A stretch of DNA of 6,485 bases. Source: an uncultured Clostridia bacterium (GTDB taxonomy: Bacteria > Bacillota > Clostridia > Christensenellales > Borkfalkiaceae). How positions within the stretch are numbered: the first letter of the stretch is position 1; each line of letters begins with the position of its first letter. The notes beneath the pieces were generated by a model, which had not been told where the DNA came from, did not search any database, and saw nothing but the letters and a program-made list of their open reading frames with translations. The position numbers and the translations under genes were made by a program. Location of the stretch: the NCBI GenBank assembly GCA_934273135.1, contig CAKQSU010000072.1, positions 1-6,485 of the forward strand. The letters are read 5' to 3'. Of this stretch, positions 5,723-6,485 are shown in pieces.

Positions 5723-6415
5723 ATGAAAAGACTAACCGATTACCTCAAACCCAACATTCTTATTATTTTAGGCGCGCTTTTGTTCATTTACTATTTGAAC
5801 TTTTTGTCTTACAGCGGAGCCGCGCTCGGTATCGGAATAAGCGCGATAGTCTTATCGGCTTATTATTTGTTTGTCGGCATTTTGTTCGTGCTGACAGGAA
5901 GCAAACTTAAACCGAAAACTCAATTGATTTTCAGTCTGCTTTCGGTAACGCTGTTTGCTGTTTTTATGTTCGTCGGCTTTTTGCTGACGCCCATCAATGC
6001 GGCAAGAGTTATGGGACCTACGGCTTGGACGATAAACATTTTAAGCATGGCGGCTTCGCTTGCCCTTGTCGTGATTTATATCGTTTCCAAATTTTCCGCA
6101 GAACCGTTCGTTTCCCGCTTTGCTCATCTTGTTTCTTTGATTTTCGTTTTGACGTTGCTTCTCGATATCTTGTTCGAGGTCAACGGCACTTCTAAAAGCT
6201 TAGGCGATATAGACGTTCTTTTAGTTGTCATTTATGGTTTTTATTCCTGCTATCTTTTCGGTTCTTTGAACAAAACGGAAGAACTACCCACGCAAAAAAA
6301 GGCAACAACGGAAAAGAAAACGCAAGAGGAAACGGCAACGACAAATGCCCCTCAGTCGGAAGAAACGGAGCAAGAAGTAAAACAAGAAGCGGAAGCGGTT
6401 GAAGAAATAAACTAA
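5723..6415 (+). CDS. Unrecognised six-helix membrane protein with acidic low-complexity C-terminal tail
   Basis: I do not recognise the family. The 230-residue product has six predicted membrane segments at about 11-28, 33-57, 67-89, 103-121, 133-151 and 162-181. It has no cleavable signal peptide; the short MKRLTDYLK start suggests a cytoplasmic N-terminus. By the even number of helices the tail from 183 on is also cytoplasmic. That tail is about 47 residues of Glu, Thr, Lys, Gln and Ala with no aromatic residue, probably disordered. Membrane-embedded charged residues are few: D148 and E152 at the end of helix five. The start is supported by GGAG 8 bases upstream. It seems to have its own promoter at 5548-5576 and a structured leader, so it is probably not part of the radical SAM operon. 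A transporter, a sensor or a membrane-shaping protein are all possible; nothing in the sequence decides. Confidence 0.8.
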   Translation: MKRLTDYLKPNILIILGALLFIYYLNFLSYSGAALGIGISAIVLSAYYLFVGILFVLTGSKLKPKTQLIFSLLSVTLFAVFMFVGFLLTPINAARVMGPTAWTINILSMAASLALVVIYIVSKFSAEPFVSRFAHLVSLIFVLTLLLDILFEVNGTSKSLGDIDVLLVVIYGFYSCYLFGSLNKTEELPTQKKATTEKKTQEETATTNAPQSEETEQEVKQEAEAVEEIN

Positions 6416-6485
6416 TTTCCCCTTCTTCTCAACCTTTTATTGAAACATCAAAAAGACGCGGCGAGCAAAGGCTATACCTTTTTCT

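Noticed and set aside
6437..6484. Possible C-terminus of a minus-strand gene (15 codons ending in TAA)
   Set aside because: The codons look plausible for this genome but the stretch is too short and unrecognisable to call a gene.
6470..6485. Short AAAGG/CCTTT dyad with a T-run as a terminator for the membrane protein gene
   Set aside because: Only a 5-bp weak stem, cut by the window edge, and 55 bases after the stop codon; not enough to call.

Overview
The window looks like chromosomal DNA from a Bacillota (Firmicutes) bacterium, probably an uncultured clostridial lineage. The basis is purine-rich Shine-Dalgarno sequences of the AGGAG type, housekeeping promoters close to TTGACA/TATAAT, the pepP-efp gene pair typical of Firmicutes, and a glgB without the extra N-terminal domain of the enterobacterial enzyme. 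I cannot place it below class from sequence alone. No RNA genes, insertion sequences, CRISPR arrays or phage genes were seen.

Left half, minus strand (1-3237). Read in the direction of transcription: pepP (M24 Xaa-Pro aminopeptidase) from its own extended -10 promoter, then efp (translation elongation factor P), then a hairpin terminator, then a short-chain reductase, then a separate promoter and long leader for glgB (glycogen branching enzyme), whose 3' part lies outside the window. The reductase looks like the YmfI-type EF-P 5-aminopentanone reductase and not a fatty-acid FabG. If so, the region makes both a translation factor and one enzyme of its lysine modification pathway.

Right half, plus strand (3407-6415). 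A consensus promoter drives a two-gene, start/stop-overlapping operon: a radical SAM protein of the putative DNA modification/repair family and its obligate-looking partner, a DUF4130 protein. The radical SAM protein also has a helix-hairpin-helix region and a C-terminal QLSLF peptide that matches the bacterial beta sliding clamp binding consensus. No uracil-DNA glycosylase, the other known associate of this module, is in the window. Downstream, a separately promoted gene with a structured leader encodes an unrecognised six-helix membrane protein with an acidic, low-complexity cytoplasmic-type tail. The last 70 bases hold no convincing gene.

The most interesting material is the radical SAM/DUF4130 pair with its clamp-binding peptide, and the efp/reductase arrangement.
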